Part shown: positions 10,017 through 50,384 of the stretch, piece by piece
How the letters are laid out: every line of letters starts with the position of its first letter
How positions within the stretch are numbered: the first letter of the stretch is position 1
From: Metridium senile
Lineage: Eukaryota > Cnidaria > Anthozoa > Actiniaria > Metridiidae
Reading direction: 5' to 3'
Assembly: GCA_949775045.1 (NCBI GenBank)
Contig: OX459104.1
Span: forward strand, 4,757,306 to 4,821,305
DNA length: 64,000 bases
Program-made: the position numbers and the translations under genes
The notes under the pieces: model-generated
The model's database searches: none
What the model was told of the DNA's origin: nothing
Seen by the model: the letters and a program-made list of their open reading frames with translations, nothing else

Positions 10017-11131
10017 TACCAGAAATCTAAGACATTTTACGTCCGCGATATTATGACCAGCGGTCTACTGGCAGTCCAGAATTATCCTCGAATTTCTATC
10101 GAAATAAATCAATTTATCAAAACCAAACTACTATAAATTTGTTTAGAAGTACCAAGCGCTTCTGGTGCAGTTGAGATATTTAAAATTGAAGCGCTCGCTT
10201 ACGCTCGGCATAGAATAATTCGAACGAATTAGGTCACTTAGAAAATTTCAAAAGGACACAGGAAGCCCATGCTATGAACTTTGAATTTCGAATTTCCCGC
10301 TTAAGAAGCCTTCGGATTCTTTAAACAGCGGTATAACACGTTAAATCACCAGGCTACTAAGCTGTAAACATTGCAATCGACTCGACGATCGAAACAAGCT
10401 TCTTTGCAGGATTTATCGGTCATTTTTTATGATATTTTGGTGTAAAATTGAAATTTTTAAAACTTAAAAATTATCACTTTTTACCGTTAATCTGCGTCAT
10501 TGGTGTATTACTTGGAAAGATTTCTAAAACAGTATTGAAAAGCCCGTAATCTCAGGAGCATTTTAAGAAGGCGGCAAGGATGAATCCATGTAAACTATCG
10601 ATGGCAGGCGATGCTGAACACAAGGTAAATTACACATTTTTCGCTGAAATACAGACTAAAGTAAAGCAATTATTTCTCAATAATGTTATTCCTTCGTGCT
10701 GCATATTGAGAAAACTAAATCAAACGTAACTTGCATAAATAAATAGAAATTATACTCGAGTTAAAAGATAGTAGGCGGCATCGATAGTACAATGATATTT
10801 AGCAAATATATTAGACATTTTCTTTCTGAGCCCATACATTTATCAGTAATTCTGAGCGGCCATTTTTAAATGCCACAAATCTAACTTTAGCATGCGGTGA
10901 CGTCACATGTCTTCGATTTCTGGTAATGCAAAGCAAAAGCCAAACCTACAGAAGAAACTCCACCAACGCTTTCATGCCTACAATTTCTCTAGGTTAGAGG
11001 TTACATCATCACCACTTGCTGTTTTCTTAAAACGAAATTTAATTCTCGATCATTAAGATAAACACCAGGGCGACATGAATACTTTCTTTTGCTCTTGAAA
11101 TGACCTTTAGGTCTAATCATGCGTCTTGTAG
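10017..11131. other. Putative 5' region of the secreted-protein gene
   Basis: Unique-looking sequence. A short ATG-started stretch at 10580-10624 is followed by AAG|GTAAAT, and an acceptor TCTTGTAG lies at 11131, so a 5' exon ending near 10624 and spliced to 11132 is possible. Transcript data would decide. No TATA box recognised. Confidence 0.35.
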
Positions 11132-11198
11132 GTGAAATTCACGTCTGAGAACTTCCAACCTTCACAACAAGACGCAGCTGCCCAAAGACTACACGAAT

Positions 11199-23061
<11,863 letters not shown>

Positions 23062-23099
23062 TTAACAGTGACAATAAATGATACCAGTACTTTAATAGT

Positions 23100-23225
23100 G
23101 TACTGTTACATTAGAAGTCTTGTGACTGAATGGATTGTTACATTAGAAGTCTTGTGTGACTGAATCGATTGTTACATTAGAAGTCTTGTGTGACTGAATG
23201 GATTGTTATCTATAGAATTCTTGTG
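23100..23225. repeat. Short tandem repeat downstream of the secreted-protein gene
   Basis: TGTTACATTAGAAGTCTTGTG recurs three to four times with a period of about 42 bases. Confidence 0.75.
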
Positions 23226-23546
23226 CGACTGATAATGCATTGTAATACATTATACAAAGTTTTAAATGGATTGTGTAACTATAATAACAGCTGATTCCCT
23301 TTGATCACTGGCCGCCATATTGGTTAAAATAGGTTTTGAATCCCTTGGTTCCCTTGGCTTTCATGTGTTTTAGAATGTTCCAAGCAAAGGTTTTATGGGA
23401 ATAAAAATGACCACATAAAAGCCACATTGTGTGCAGTCTGTTGAAAGAATCAGGAACATTTACAGGCAATTTACACTGCCGTCAATCAAGAATTATCAGT
23501 CCGTACCTTTGCTGACAGCATGTTGTTGTCTGATCTATTGCCGTGT

Positions 23547-24013
23547 AATTTAAAGTGCACCTGAAGCCCTTCATGATATTTTGCAAATCTGTTGTACATG
23601 AGGTGTATAATAAGTGTACTTAATATTTTCTGATGTCGACCCCTCCTTTCTGAGATATGAACATTTGAAATCTGAAAATGCAAATGAGGTGACGTCATCC
23701 CAGGAATTTGTCAAAGTTTTGTTTCAAAGCTGACAGCAAGCTTGTTTTTGTAAAGAAGTAAAAATGTTAATGGTAGTGTAAATATTAGTAATACAGATAT
23801 TGAGCTTTAAAAAATTGCTATAATTATTTCCAGAGAACTTTTGTATATTTAATGAGGCCTGGGTAGACGTCACTTCATTTGCATTTTCAGATTTCAAATG
23901 CTTATATCTCAGAAAGGAGATGTCGACATCAAGAAAAATTAAGTACACTTATTATACACCTCATGTCAAACAGATTTGCAAAATATCATGAAGGGCGTCA
24001 GGTGCACTTTAAA
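23547..24013. mobile_element. Large foldback element
   Basis: AAAGTGCACCTGAAGCCCTTC...CTCCTTTCTGAGATAT pairs with ATATCTCAGAAAGGAG...GTCAGGTGCACTTT. Arms are about 160 bases with a central spacer. Confidence 0.85.
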
Positions 24014-24216
24014 GGCACTGTAATATAGGACAAGGGACAGTTAATTTGTTTTAGCTGGACAAGCTTTGGAGATTGACTGTATATGTTCAGTATATGTTGA
24101 ATAAGTTATTTAGTTAATGTAGAATATGTATCAAAAACAATCAGTATTATTAACCTTTTGGTACATCATCTTTCATAAGTCATTGATGATAAAATACCAA
24201 TATGTAAAATGTGTTT

Positions 24217-24435
24217 CTGCTGTCAATCAAATTATCAAAGGTTCCAAATCATACACCGAATCGAAATATGGCGTCCAATCTTAATATTTATTGTTCTTGA
24301 CTGGTCAGCCTTGCATACATGTGAAAACTCTATTGTGTTTCAACATGAACACGAGGCTAGTCAGTCAAGAACAATAGTTATTAAAATTGGACGCCATATT
24401 TCGATTCGGTCTATAATTTTATTGATAGCAGTGTA
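24217..24435. mobile_element. Foldback element with CCGAATCGAAATATGGCGTC arms
   Basis: Left arm CACCGAATCGAAATATGGCG and TTGTTCTTGACTGGTCAG pair with the right. A related motif (TTGTTCTTGACTGGC) occurs in the 30955-31545 element. Confidence 0.82.
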
Positions 24436-24439
24436 AATG

Positions 24440-24955
24440 TCATAATTATGAAAGGCACTGTAGTAAATAAATAAATATTAATAAATAACCCCTTTAAGCC
24501 AAATTGTCATTGAAAAGTTTCATTGCTTCTGTAGATGATGATCAAGTTTTCCTTGACAAGTATTTCTAGTCACACTTTCCTTGTAGACCATATACAAGAT
24601 CAAAATTAAATATTAGCATGCCAGCTTTTTCTTGTCGAGGAAGAATTGTTCATTTACATCAGAAAGTTTCCTTGTAGATGAAACTTGCTTTTGTAGGTGG
24701 GACTTAAATAATTATTAATAATTTTAAACAGCATAAAGTGCAAGATAGTTAGAATATTTAAAAATGAGAACAGAATAATTATAGTTACAGTTTTCAATAA
24801 ACATTTCCTTTCAAAGTTTGTGCTATGTTATTGAACGAAAATATAAAATACTAAGTTCTTGCCAAGACTCCCAAACCAATGGCTCACATAAACCCATTTC
24901 ATTTTTTTTTACATTACAACAGCTTACCATGATAATATTTCTAGAAACACATGAT
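24440..24955. other. Intergenic, no feature recognised
   Basis: AT-rich sequence. TTTCCTTGTAGA-like words recur but no clear array, ORF or RNA gene. Confidence 0.4.
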
Positions 24956-24959
24956 TCCA

Positions 24960-25995
24960 AAAAAAACCATCATGGCAAGGGAGAGAACAACACATCAAAC
25001 AAACACAACTCACATATTATCCTGAGAGAAAACCTTGTGCCAAGGGAGAGAACGATACATCAAACAAACTCAACTCACATATGATCCTGAGAGAAAACCA
25101 TCATGGCAAGGGAGAGAACAACACATCAAACAAACACAACTCACATATGATCCTGAGAGAAAACCTTGTGCCAAGGGAGAGAACAACACATCAAACAAAC
25201 TCAACTAACATATGATCCTGAGAGAAAACCATCATGGCAACGGAGAGAACAACACATCAAACAAACTCAACTCACATAATTTATGATCCTGAGAGAAAAC
25301 CTTGTGCCAAGGGAGAGAACGATACATCAAACCAACACAACTCACTTATGATCCTGAGAGAAAACCTTGTGCCAAGGAAGAGAACAACACATCAAACAAA
25401 CTCAACTCACATATGATCCTGAGAGAAAACCATCATGGCAACGGAGAGAACAACACATCAAACAAACTCAACTCACATATGATCCTGAGAGAAAACCTTG
25501 TGCCAAGGGAGAGAACGATACATCAAACAAACACAACTCACTTATGATCCTGAGAGAAAACCTTGTGCCAAGGAAGAGAACAACACATCAAACAAACTTA
25601 ACTCGCAAATGATCCTGAGAAAAACTCTTGTGGCAACGGAGAACACATCAAACAAACTCAACTCAAATATGATCCTGAGAGAAACCCTTGAGGCAAGGGA
25701 GAGAACAACACATCAAACAAACTCAACTAACATATGATCCTGAGAAAAACCCTTGTGACAAGGGAGAGAACAACATGTCAAACAAAACTCAACTCACATA
25801 TGATCCTGAGGTGGCAAGGGAGAGAATGACATAGAACAAAATCTATTCACATATGGTCATGAGAGAAAAACCTTACGACAAGGGAGAGAACAACATATCA
25901 AACAAACTCAACTCAAATATGATTGAGAGCGAAAAATCTTGTGGCAAGCAAGGGAATGGCACATCACACAAATTCAACATGTCGCATATGATCCA
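24960..25995. repeat. 65-bp minisatellite, about 15 copies, derived from a SINE body
   Basis: The unit holds CAAGGGAGAGAACAACACAT, CAAACAAACTCAACTCACAT and ATGATCCTGAGAGAAAACC. Its reverse complement matches the body of the tRNA-derived SINE at 42310-42535 (GTTTGTTTGATGTGTTGTTC). At the right end a B-box-like GTTCAAACATGG (- strand, about 26002-26015) marks where the SINE head would lie. Confidence 0.88.
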
Positions 25996-26045
25996 TGTTT
26001 GAACCTGGACCACAAAGTTAGTGAATCTTTTAAGCTTCAAACCAC

Positions 26046-26193
26046 CTAGAGTGCATTTAGTAAAAGCGTGATAACACTAGTAATACTATTTTGTACTATT
26101 TTATGCTAATTCTATTGTTTTCTATTGTTCAACTAGCACTATTTTGCACAATTTAGTAATTAGTGTTTCACGCTTTTACTGAATGTACTCTAG
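26046..26193. mobile_element. MITE relative of the GAGTACAAACACT family
   Basis: Ends CTAGAGTGCATTTAGTAAAA / TTTTACTGAATGTACTCTAG with a core TTCTATTGTTTTCTATTGTT. It sits just beyond the RPL39 stop codon. Confidence 0.8.
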
Positions 26194-26320
26194 CATTACA
26201 AGACAACAGCAAATGTTTCACAATTTTTAATATACCAACTTTACTTGATTGCACAGTTTGACAAAGTAGTTAACATAACTCTGTTATAAAGATGGAATCA
26301 ATGCTATCAGTACAAAGAAT

Positions 26321-26369
26321 TTACAATCCAAGCTTGGTACGGCGCCAATGTCTCCTCTTGGCATTATAC
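26321..26369 (-). CDS. RPL39: RPL39 exon 3
   Basis: Acceptor TTTGTCACCAG. Encodes the invariant [15 protein letters not shown] and TAA. Confidence 0.97.
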
Positions 26370-27964
26370 CTGGTGACAAAGCATGGAAATGATCAATTTT
26401 ATAAAACATACAATGGACTATTTGATACATTACTAGCCCGCGTATAAGAACCTGAATTTTTCAATTTTGTCTAAATATGTTCTTATATAATTCTTATATA
26501 AATGGTACTTAAACCTTAATAATTTCTCATGAAATGAAAACTTTAGCTTCACAGGTTCTTAAAACCCAGGTTCTTAAACGCAGGCTTTTACTGTAGTGTA
26601 CTAGGGTACAAAACAGTTATACAATGGTTTTGAGTGGCATGCCGTGGAGTATCCAACAAGTCACTTGTATTTTTTAGTATACACAAGAGCCTTTAGTGAC
26701 AAGTGGGATAATCACAGTACTTCACAAGCAAACATTGAATAATTATTTAATCCCACATCGTATAAAATAAAGAGAACCTGCATTGTCTCATGGGAAGATG
26801 CAGTTGAATACCACTGGCTTTCAAGCATTCTGATTGGCTGTATTTTATTATATGATGTGGGATTAAAGTCAATACCGTCATTACCACAAAAATCAACATG
26901 TGTGCTAAAATATTTCATGTGGAGGTAGTGAGTGTGGCTAGGGAGAGAGTGCTTCTTGAGTCTTCTTAAAATTTCCAAGTACTCTATTGAAGAAATAGAA
27001 AACTTGGCAGCAGTGCTCTATCGAGTAAAAGAGCACTTGGGAATTTTAAGAAGACTCGAGAAGAGTTGAGAAGCACTCCACTATGCGTCATGCTTCTCCT
27101 AAGACTTCTCTCGTCTTCTTGAAATTCCCACATACTCTATAACTCGACAGATCACGCTGCCTCATTTCCTATTTCTTCAATAGAGTATTTAGAAATTTTA
27201 AGGAGACTCAAGAAGCACTGCCTCATTTTCTATTTCTTCAGTGGTATTTACAAAAAGACAGAATCTCAAAAGAAAACAAAACAGCAAGAAGCACTAAGTT
27301 TACAAAAGGTGATAATAAGAACCAACCACTGAGCATAAAACCTAGAAAATTGATATAGTTGAAATTTTACAGTCATATCCATGGGTTAAATTTTATCAAA
27401 TATAATAATTATTACACAGAACAGGCTTCTAAACTAACCGGGAAACTAAGGAAGATTGGAGCAAAAACACAGCTGAATTTTAGCATAAAATTAACCTAGA
27501 AAAACAATTTATCCGTGATTCTATTAAGGATAAGGAATAAAGCATATTTTGAAGAATAATTTGTGCTTTTCGTATCTCGATAATTAAATGTTTGCAAAGC
27601 AACATGAGCGAGACGAATCGGAGCAAAATGTGTGGCAAGATTTACGAGGCATTTAGTGAGCTAACTACTTACCTAATGTTGTTTCCAGTCCTTAGTCTAA
27701 CCCACTGTGGGATAGGTCTGTTCTGTTTCATTTTCTTAGCAAGTTTGACCTTGATTTTGAAGGACTTGTGCGCCGGCTTAGGAAAGAAGACAACAACATT
27801 TGAGTCAGCCACGAATTTTCATCCGTAAAAATCATACTTAAAACTACACCATCTCAAAACGAAACGCATATGAGACGAATGGAAATATAACTAACTATTT
27901 ATTTACATTGTTATTTTTGTGATTACAGTTTTAGCTAAGAAGAAAATCGACAAAAACTCACCAT
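26321..27964 (-). CDS. RPL39: Ribosomal protein eL39 (RPL39)
   Basis: Three exons on the - strand (27962-27964, 27673-27776, 26321-26369) with GT-AG borders and matching phases encode exactly 51 residues, the usual eL39 length. It reads [20 protein letters not shown], then [16 protein letters not shown], then [15 protein letters not shown]. eL39 is a small basic protein lining the peptide exit tunnel of the 60S subunit. The first exon contributes only the ATG, followed directly by GTGAGT. Upstream on the - strand a pyrimidine stretch CCTCTTC near 28013 and a CCAAT motif fit a terminal-oligopyrimidine ribosomal-protein promoter. A possible ATTAAA signal lies near 26226. The two introns hold foldback elements. 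Confidence in identity is very high. Confidence 0.97.
26608..26870. repeat. Dispersed 270-bp repeat, copy 1 (RPL39 intron 2)
   Basis: Shares ACAGTTATACAATGGTTT, AAATAAAGAGAACCTGCA and GTCTCATGGGA with 29655-29950. Confidence 0.8.
26930..27250. mobile_element. Foldback element in RPL39 intron 2
   Basis: GTCTTCTTAAAATTTCCAAG pairs with AATTTTAAGAAGACTCGAGA. The internal GAGAAGCACTCC...CGTCATGCTTCTC links it to the 38640-38925 and 58835-59100 family. Confidence 0.75.
27673..27776 (-). CDS. RPL39: RPL39 exon 2
   Basis: Acceptor TTTCCTAAG, donor AG|GTAAGT. Thirty-four codons PAHKSFKIK... to ...RTGNNI plus two bases of the Arg codon. Confidence 0.97.
27962..27964 (-). CDS. RPL39: RPL39 exon 1, ATG only
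   Basis: TGTTCAAG then ATG|GTGAGT on the - strand. The phase agrees with exon 2. Confidence 0.88.
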
Positions 27965-27989
27965 CTTGAACACTTTTTCTTGTCCGATT

Positions 27990-28040
27990 TCAAGTAAAGT
28001 GAAGAGGAACCATTGGACGACCGCGCGGCCTTATGGGAGA
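27990..28040 (-). promoter_or_regulatory. Putative RPL39 core promoter / 5' TOP
   Basis: On the - strand GTCCAATGGTTCCTCTTCAC lies about 50 bases before the ATG. CCTCTTC resembles the 5' terminal pyrimidine start of ribosomal-protein mRNAs. No TATA box. Confidence 0.5.
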
Positions 28041-28059
28041 GGTCCCAGTCTCTTAGCGT

Positions 28060-28570
28060 CGAATTGCCAAATTTTCAATTGTTTCGGATTTTTAATAACC
28101 TTTTTTTTCGAATTTTCAGTTTAAAACTTTAAAAGTACAATTTAGTAACTAAACATTTTAACAAAACAACAACAGGAATAATACAGAGGAGTTAAAAAAG
28201 GGTCAAAGCCAGTTTAAGTTGGTTCACCACAGGGAGCCCAAAATTGAGTTGATCATATTCCCTTCTCAGTTCGTTGTTCTTTCCTTCAACCGTCTCTTTT
28301 CTTTGACATTTTTTGTTTTTGTCTATAAATATAATAATAATAGTCTAATAATCTCCCTTCCCTTTATTTTTTTCCATATCAAAGAAAGTTTGACTTTGTA
28401 ATAGAGTTAAGGAAACAATTCTCTAAACAAAACATATTTATTTGTTTGCATTTTATTCTATCAATTTATACAATCAAAATTTTCCTTTAACTATGAATAC
28501 ATTTGCTTAAAGTGCATCTAACACCGGCTTTGGGAATTGTATTAATGATTATACTAGCTACATGTTAAAA
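28060..28570. other. Intergenic AT-rich sequence
   Basis: Nothing recognised beyond AT-rich stretches and T runs. Confidence 0.4.
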
Positions 28571-28571
28571 T

Positions 28572-28745
28572 ATCTTTGGGGGGACTCACTTTGTCCAAGT
28601 GGTAGGGGTTATACCAGTGTTCCTATTACGGTTGAAAATGTTTTATGTAAGGGGTTTGTATCTGTAAGGGTCTTATTTACTTCGCTTTGTTTCTAAACAT
28701 TTTCAAAATCAACCACCTATCACCCCTACCACTTGGACACCTAGT
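28572..28745. mobile_element. Foldback with GTCCAAGTGGTAGGGGT ends
   Basis: TTGTCCAAGTGGTAGGGGT at the left and ACCCCTACCACTTGGACA at the right. Related to the larger hAT-like element at 63182-63619. Confidence 0.78.
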
Positions 28746-28804
28746 TACTGTTGCTATGTCAGACAAGCTAAATATACATGATGATATAGGTGAGCATAGT
28801 AAGT

Positions 28805-29290
28805 GTTTACAAGTGTTGATATTGTGATGCTAATTTGCCAACCATATGCACAATAGATTTTTTTAATTTTCTTTGTTCTAATAACAATGGTTGGCTGGCA
28901 AAACCATAACAAAATACTTCACTGTACGGACTCCACCTTGGGGCAGACACCGATTGCTGAAATTTGTAAATGTCTGTCTTAGAATAAATATGCATTCTAA
29001 AGGTATGTTAAGGGAAAAATTGATAACTACTAAAATATGTTTTGACTGTTGACTGAATTTGAGTTTGTTTGTTGGACATTTTATTATCCATTGTGAAAAC
29101 ACCCCATTGTACATTTAGTGGTCACTCAAGCTAATAGTCCTCTTCACAGTTCCACTCAGTGACCACAAATAATAGTTCCAAGTCAAGGTTGGAGGTGCCA
29201 CACATAGCAAAACTATAATTTATCATGTGCAGCAACTTGAACTTCAACTTGGAATTATCATTCATGGTTGCTGAACAGAGCTGTACATGT
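28805..29290. repeat. Composite dispersed repeat, copy 1 (second at 59135-59575)
   Basis: Contains GTGATGCTAATTTGCCAACCAT, GGCAAAACCATAACAAAATAC and then CAGTGACCACAAATAATAGT with its inverted partner. The same two parts recur in the same order near 59.1-59.6 kb. Confidence 0.78.
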
Positions 29291-29383
29291 GAAAAGGACA
29301 ATAGTATATTAGCATTTTCTAAGTTTTATACTCCTGTATTTTATCAGTGTCATGATCAAACCAAGTCATACATGTATACACAA

Positions 29384-29556
29384 CAGGTTCCCATTTAAAT
29401 CTGTACTTATGCAAATTGAGTTGATGTGTGCTAAACACACAGATCAACCAATCAGAGTATATTATTTCTGAAGTGAACTTCTCTGATTGGTTGATCTGTG
29501 TGTTTAGCACACATCAACAAAATTTGCATAAGTACAGATCTAAATGGGAACCTGTT
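29384..29556. mobile_element. MITE-like foldback
   Basis: AACAGGTTCCCATTTAAATC...AATCAGAG and its near-perfect complement, with only a short loop near 29462-29480. Confidence 0.85.
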
Positions 29557-29654
29557 ACACATAGTTTAGATGGGATACTATTAGCTTGGAGCAATGGTTC
29601 ATAGACATGTTAATATTTATGATATCTACTCTAACTGTCACGCTGTTGGCTACA

Positions 29655-29950
29655 TATTAGTTATACAATGGTTTGCAGTTGCATACCATGGAATACTTCA
29701 TGAGTCAATCACTTGTATTATCTAGTATACATTGGAGACTTTGTTAAGTGACATTGTATGCAACGAAAAAACAAACAACGAGTTGGATATTCACAGTATT
29801 TCACGAGAAAACATTGTATAACTATTCGATCCCACATAATATAAAATAAAGAGAACCTGCAATGTCTCATGGGAGATGCAGTTGAATACTGCCAAATATA
29901 CAACAGCTTTCAAGAATTATGATTGGTTGTATTTTCTATGATGTGAGAAA
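29655..29950. repeat. Dispersed 270-bp repeat, copy 2
   Basis: Same conserved words as 26608-26870, with a short extra stretch. Confidence 0.78.
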
Positions 29951-30346
29951 AATTATGTTGTACCATCACACAATTTAATTATTTCAGAGAGTGACATAAG
30001 CTATATATGCTAGAATGCATGCAGCCCAAGCTAATTCTCTGGCTGTATTTATGAGAGTTAATTTGGGCTGCAGTCTAGAGCTATTCTTGCATATTAAAAA
30101 TATTTATATCTTACTGTTGCAACTCTTGACGTCATGTGGTGATGAGATAAAAGTAGTAACTGTCAAATACTATATTATAATAATATACACCAAATGGGAT
30201 GGCCATTCCTTATTTAGATTTGTTCTCCTAATATGGTATTGCTTTGTCAGCCTATAATATGTAACCATACATGGAGTATTTCACCAAATATGGTATGGCT
30301 ATTATAATAGTCCTTTTCACAGTTCACATCCAAAACCTCGGCCTCA

Positions 30347-30483
30347 ATAGCTTGTAATATATTCTTTACAATTTGACTACAGCCTGTGGAATTTTGAGAT
30401 GTTCCAATTAGCTTCAATAGTTTGATAATGTGTACATTCCTTAAATTACCACAAGCTGTAGTCAAATTGTAAAGAATATACTA
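30347..30483. mobile_element. Short foldback
   Basis: AATATATTCTTTACAATTTGACTACAGC and its complement, about 70 bases apart. Confidence 0.78.
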
Positions 30484-30489
30484 TTAAAC

Positions 30490-30950
30490 GGCACAAAACA
30501 AAGCAGCAAGCAATCGCAGCAGATTGCTAAACACACAGCCTCGTGTGTAAGTCCCTGCATAAAATAGGGATGCCCCCAATGATCATAAAGCAACCACTGA
30601 ACATCCCAAGTTCACCACAGCAAGCCCAGCAGCACAAAACACATTGCAGCAATACACACCTCAAGTTTAACCTAAATTCCATTTAGCCCCATTATACATG
30701 CTATTAAGGCTGAGGACAAGAACTGTGAAACAGTCTGTCATGCGTTGATGACATCAATTTCTTTTTTACTATCCTAATATGGCATTTGGGGACAAACACT
30801 AAAAGCATGCAACATAGTAATGCTCTTTTTCACGGTTATCTAACAGACCTGTCTCACAAACTAGCTAACCATATGCAAATACACAGCAAGCCTCGCTCTG
30901 ATGCATGGTGTTTTTGATTTATTAAGTCAAAGCGAGGCTTGTCAGGCATT
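30490..30950. other. Intergenic, no gene recognised
   Basis: Short inverted words (AAGCGAGGCTTG / CAAGCCTCGCT) suggest more foldback remnants. No ORF of note. Confidence 0.4.
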
Positions 30951-30954
30951 AGCT

Positions 30955-31545
30955 TATTGACCCAATCCAAATATGGTGAGCTACTATTGTTCTTGACTGG
31001 CCTACCTCATGTTCATATTGGAACACAATAGAGTACTCATTTTTCAAAAAACGTTGTCCAAGCTAAAGCAACAAGCATTAAGCCAAGACCTAAATGAATG
31101 CTGGTTTTGAGCTTGTAATGTATTAAAATCAGACTAGTTTTCTAAATAACTAATTAAAATATAAATATTTTCATGTGCTTGTTATTGTATAATTAATTAG
31201 TCGGGCTAGAGGGCCCGACTCTAGGTTTACCTTTTAGTCAATCTATGTGTGTATGTATCTATCTTTTATGTCACATATATAGTCCCCCGTGATGCTTTGG
31301 GAACGAACACAGGAAGCCCAAAGTAGAATTGTTTAGCCTCCTGTGTTGATTTATGACTAGCCCGACTTCACGCTCATAGAGCGTCTAGTTATTGTTTAAA
31401 ACAAGTCTGATTTCAATTCATTATCAGCACAAAACCAGCATTCTTTTCAGTATTTGCTTGATGCTTGTTGCTTTAGCTGCGACAATGTTTTTTGAAATAA
31501 GTCTAGCCAGTCATAAACAATAGATATCCTAATTGGTCGCCATGT
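30955..31545. mobile_element. Large foldback with a nested GGGCTAGAGGGCCCGACT element
   Basis: Outer arms: CAATCCAAATATGG..TTGTTCTTGACTGG..AGCTAAAGCAACAAGCATTA against the complement at 31440-31545. An inner segment 31200-31385 begins GTCGGGCTAGAGGGCCCGAC and ends GACTAGCCCGAC. The ZDHHC17 3' UTR probably reads into it. Confidence 0.75.
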
Positions 31546-31608
31546 TTCAATTTGATGTATTATTTATAACTAGTGCACTAACTATTGTATAACTATTGAT
31601 ATTTTTAT

Positions 31609-48739
<17,131 letters not shown>

Positions 48740-48870
48740 GTTGGATTTTGGAAGCATTTCAATCGGACGGGAAAGACTGATGACAGCTAACACAGGGAGC
48801 CCGAAAAACGTGCATAATGCGCGCGAAACGAAAGAAGAGTAATATTTTACGGACGTAACTTTGTGCAATT
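48740..48870 (-). promoter_or_regulatory. Putative ZDHHC17 promoter region
   Basis: Short GC-richer stretch (GCGCGCATTATGCACG on the - strand) directly upstream of the ATG in otherwise AT-rich DNA. No TATA element; inferred from position only. Confidence 0.4.
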
Positions 48871-48879
48871 TTCTGCGAA

Positions 48880-49590
48880 TTTCGAATAAAGATAAATATT
48901 TAAAAATGAAAATCGAGGTAGAAGCATCTTAATTTATGTTTTAATTGAATAACTTTAGATTTATCGAGTCAATACAGTAAAAAAAAATCATTTTTAGTTT
49001 GCTTCAGTTTTTCCAAAACATTTTTTAGCTCGGTTTATCAATTTTTTATTTATTCATATTTGTTGGCGGACTATTGAAAACACAGGAAAGAAAAGAACAT
49101 TGAGCTAAAAACGGAAAGAAAAATGATAGACATTTTTTTTAATATTATTAAAAAATGGAACAAAAAAACAACCAATGATTCTCATTAATTTCTAAAAAAA
49201 ATAGCACTTTGTATTAGAAGAGAATGCCCTATGAACGTTTTACGAAATTGGCATTTTGCCGCAGTTTTTTCCTGCGGCAAAAGTTTCTACTTCTGATTGG
49301 TCAGTTTTAGACACGTGCCTTGTTTGCCGCGCTTCGATGAATTTGGCGCAAATCCTCGGCAAACAATTTTGTGAACGATTCATTGAAGTGTTTTCCACTT
49401 TTTACCCCAAAGCGTGCCTATTTATGACCTTTTTTTCTGGAAGAAACGCCTTAAAGAGCAGTTTAGAGAAAATGCGAAAATTATTGGCGGTTTATTTGTA
49501 GTATTTCATTCAAATATTTGTAGTTTTATACAACAATTTTGCCAGGATTATTTGCACTGGAAGTTGTAGCCTTCAAACTTGCCTTACGGA
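48880..49590. other. Intergenic, no gene recognised
   Basis: AT-rich. An 81-codon + strand ORF at 49256-49501 has no recognised family. Confidence 0.35.
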
Positions 49591-49593
49591 ACC

Positions 49594-50097
49594 ACAGGTA
49601 GCCCAAGCGTAGAGTCAGTACAAGGGAATGTATGGTGAATTGTAATTTTAACATAAATATGTCAATAAAATTTCCCTTTCTTACATGGATGTTTTCTGTG
49701 GTCTCTGACAATGTCTGTGAAGAATTTTTGGAAAATTTGATCAATTGTACATCCCCTTGTTAATATATTGACAAGGTTGGACGCTAAAGGCACCAACTCA
49801 CTTCCAATCCAGTCTACTTCAGAAGCTTTTTTTCCACGAAAAACAATTCCTTTCCAAAAATCACTCCTCACAGCTAAGGAAGGGTTGTTTGGCTATCAAT
49901 CCATACCAAATTCTTCGAGCCAGCGCGCGGTACTGAGCCGTGAGCCCTCAAGACCCTCAATAAAACGACTACGAAAACCGCCATTTTATGCGTGAAGGTT
50001 CAATCCGGAACAGAAAAGCCGTTGAACGCGCGGTATGGCCTGGGAACAGTTGCAAATTTATCCCTGACCGGGAGGGTGTCAGTGAAATGACATCGTC
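49594..50097. repeat. Left arm of a 0.5-kb near-perfect inverted duplication
   Basis: Complementary to 50385-50889 with one or a few differences. On its - strand it carries AAAATGGCGGTTTTCGTAG, the start of a leader-like peptide MAVFVVVLLRVLRAHGSV, then an open frame MRSDFWKGIVFRGKKASEVD. Confidence 0.95.
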
Positions 50098-50384
50098 ATT
50101 TCAAAAAAAAAAAAAAATTCAGTGCAGAAATTCAGCATAATATGTGATACAAAAAACTAATGTTCTTCCGATAAAATGAACTTACCTGTTTTTAAAACAG
50201 TTTCTCTGATTTAGGGCATTTTTGTTTACATTTTAGACGCTTTTGTTTTAACTCGTAGATCTCTCGATGTATGTGAACTTATGTATTTCTCACGATTAAA
50301 TATGAAGAGTTTTCCCTTAAATCCACTGTTGAAATGCGTCTAAAATTATACTCGCATCAGGTAGGGGTCCATTATTCGCTGATC

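Noticed and set aside
27592..27828. 78-codon + strand ORF
   Set aside because: It lies antisense over RPL39 exon 2, whose match to eL39 is decisive.
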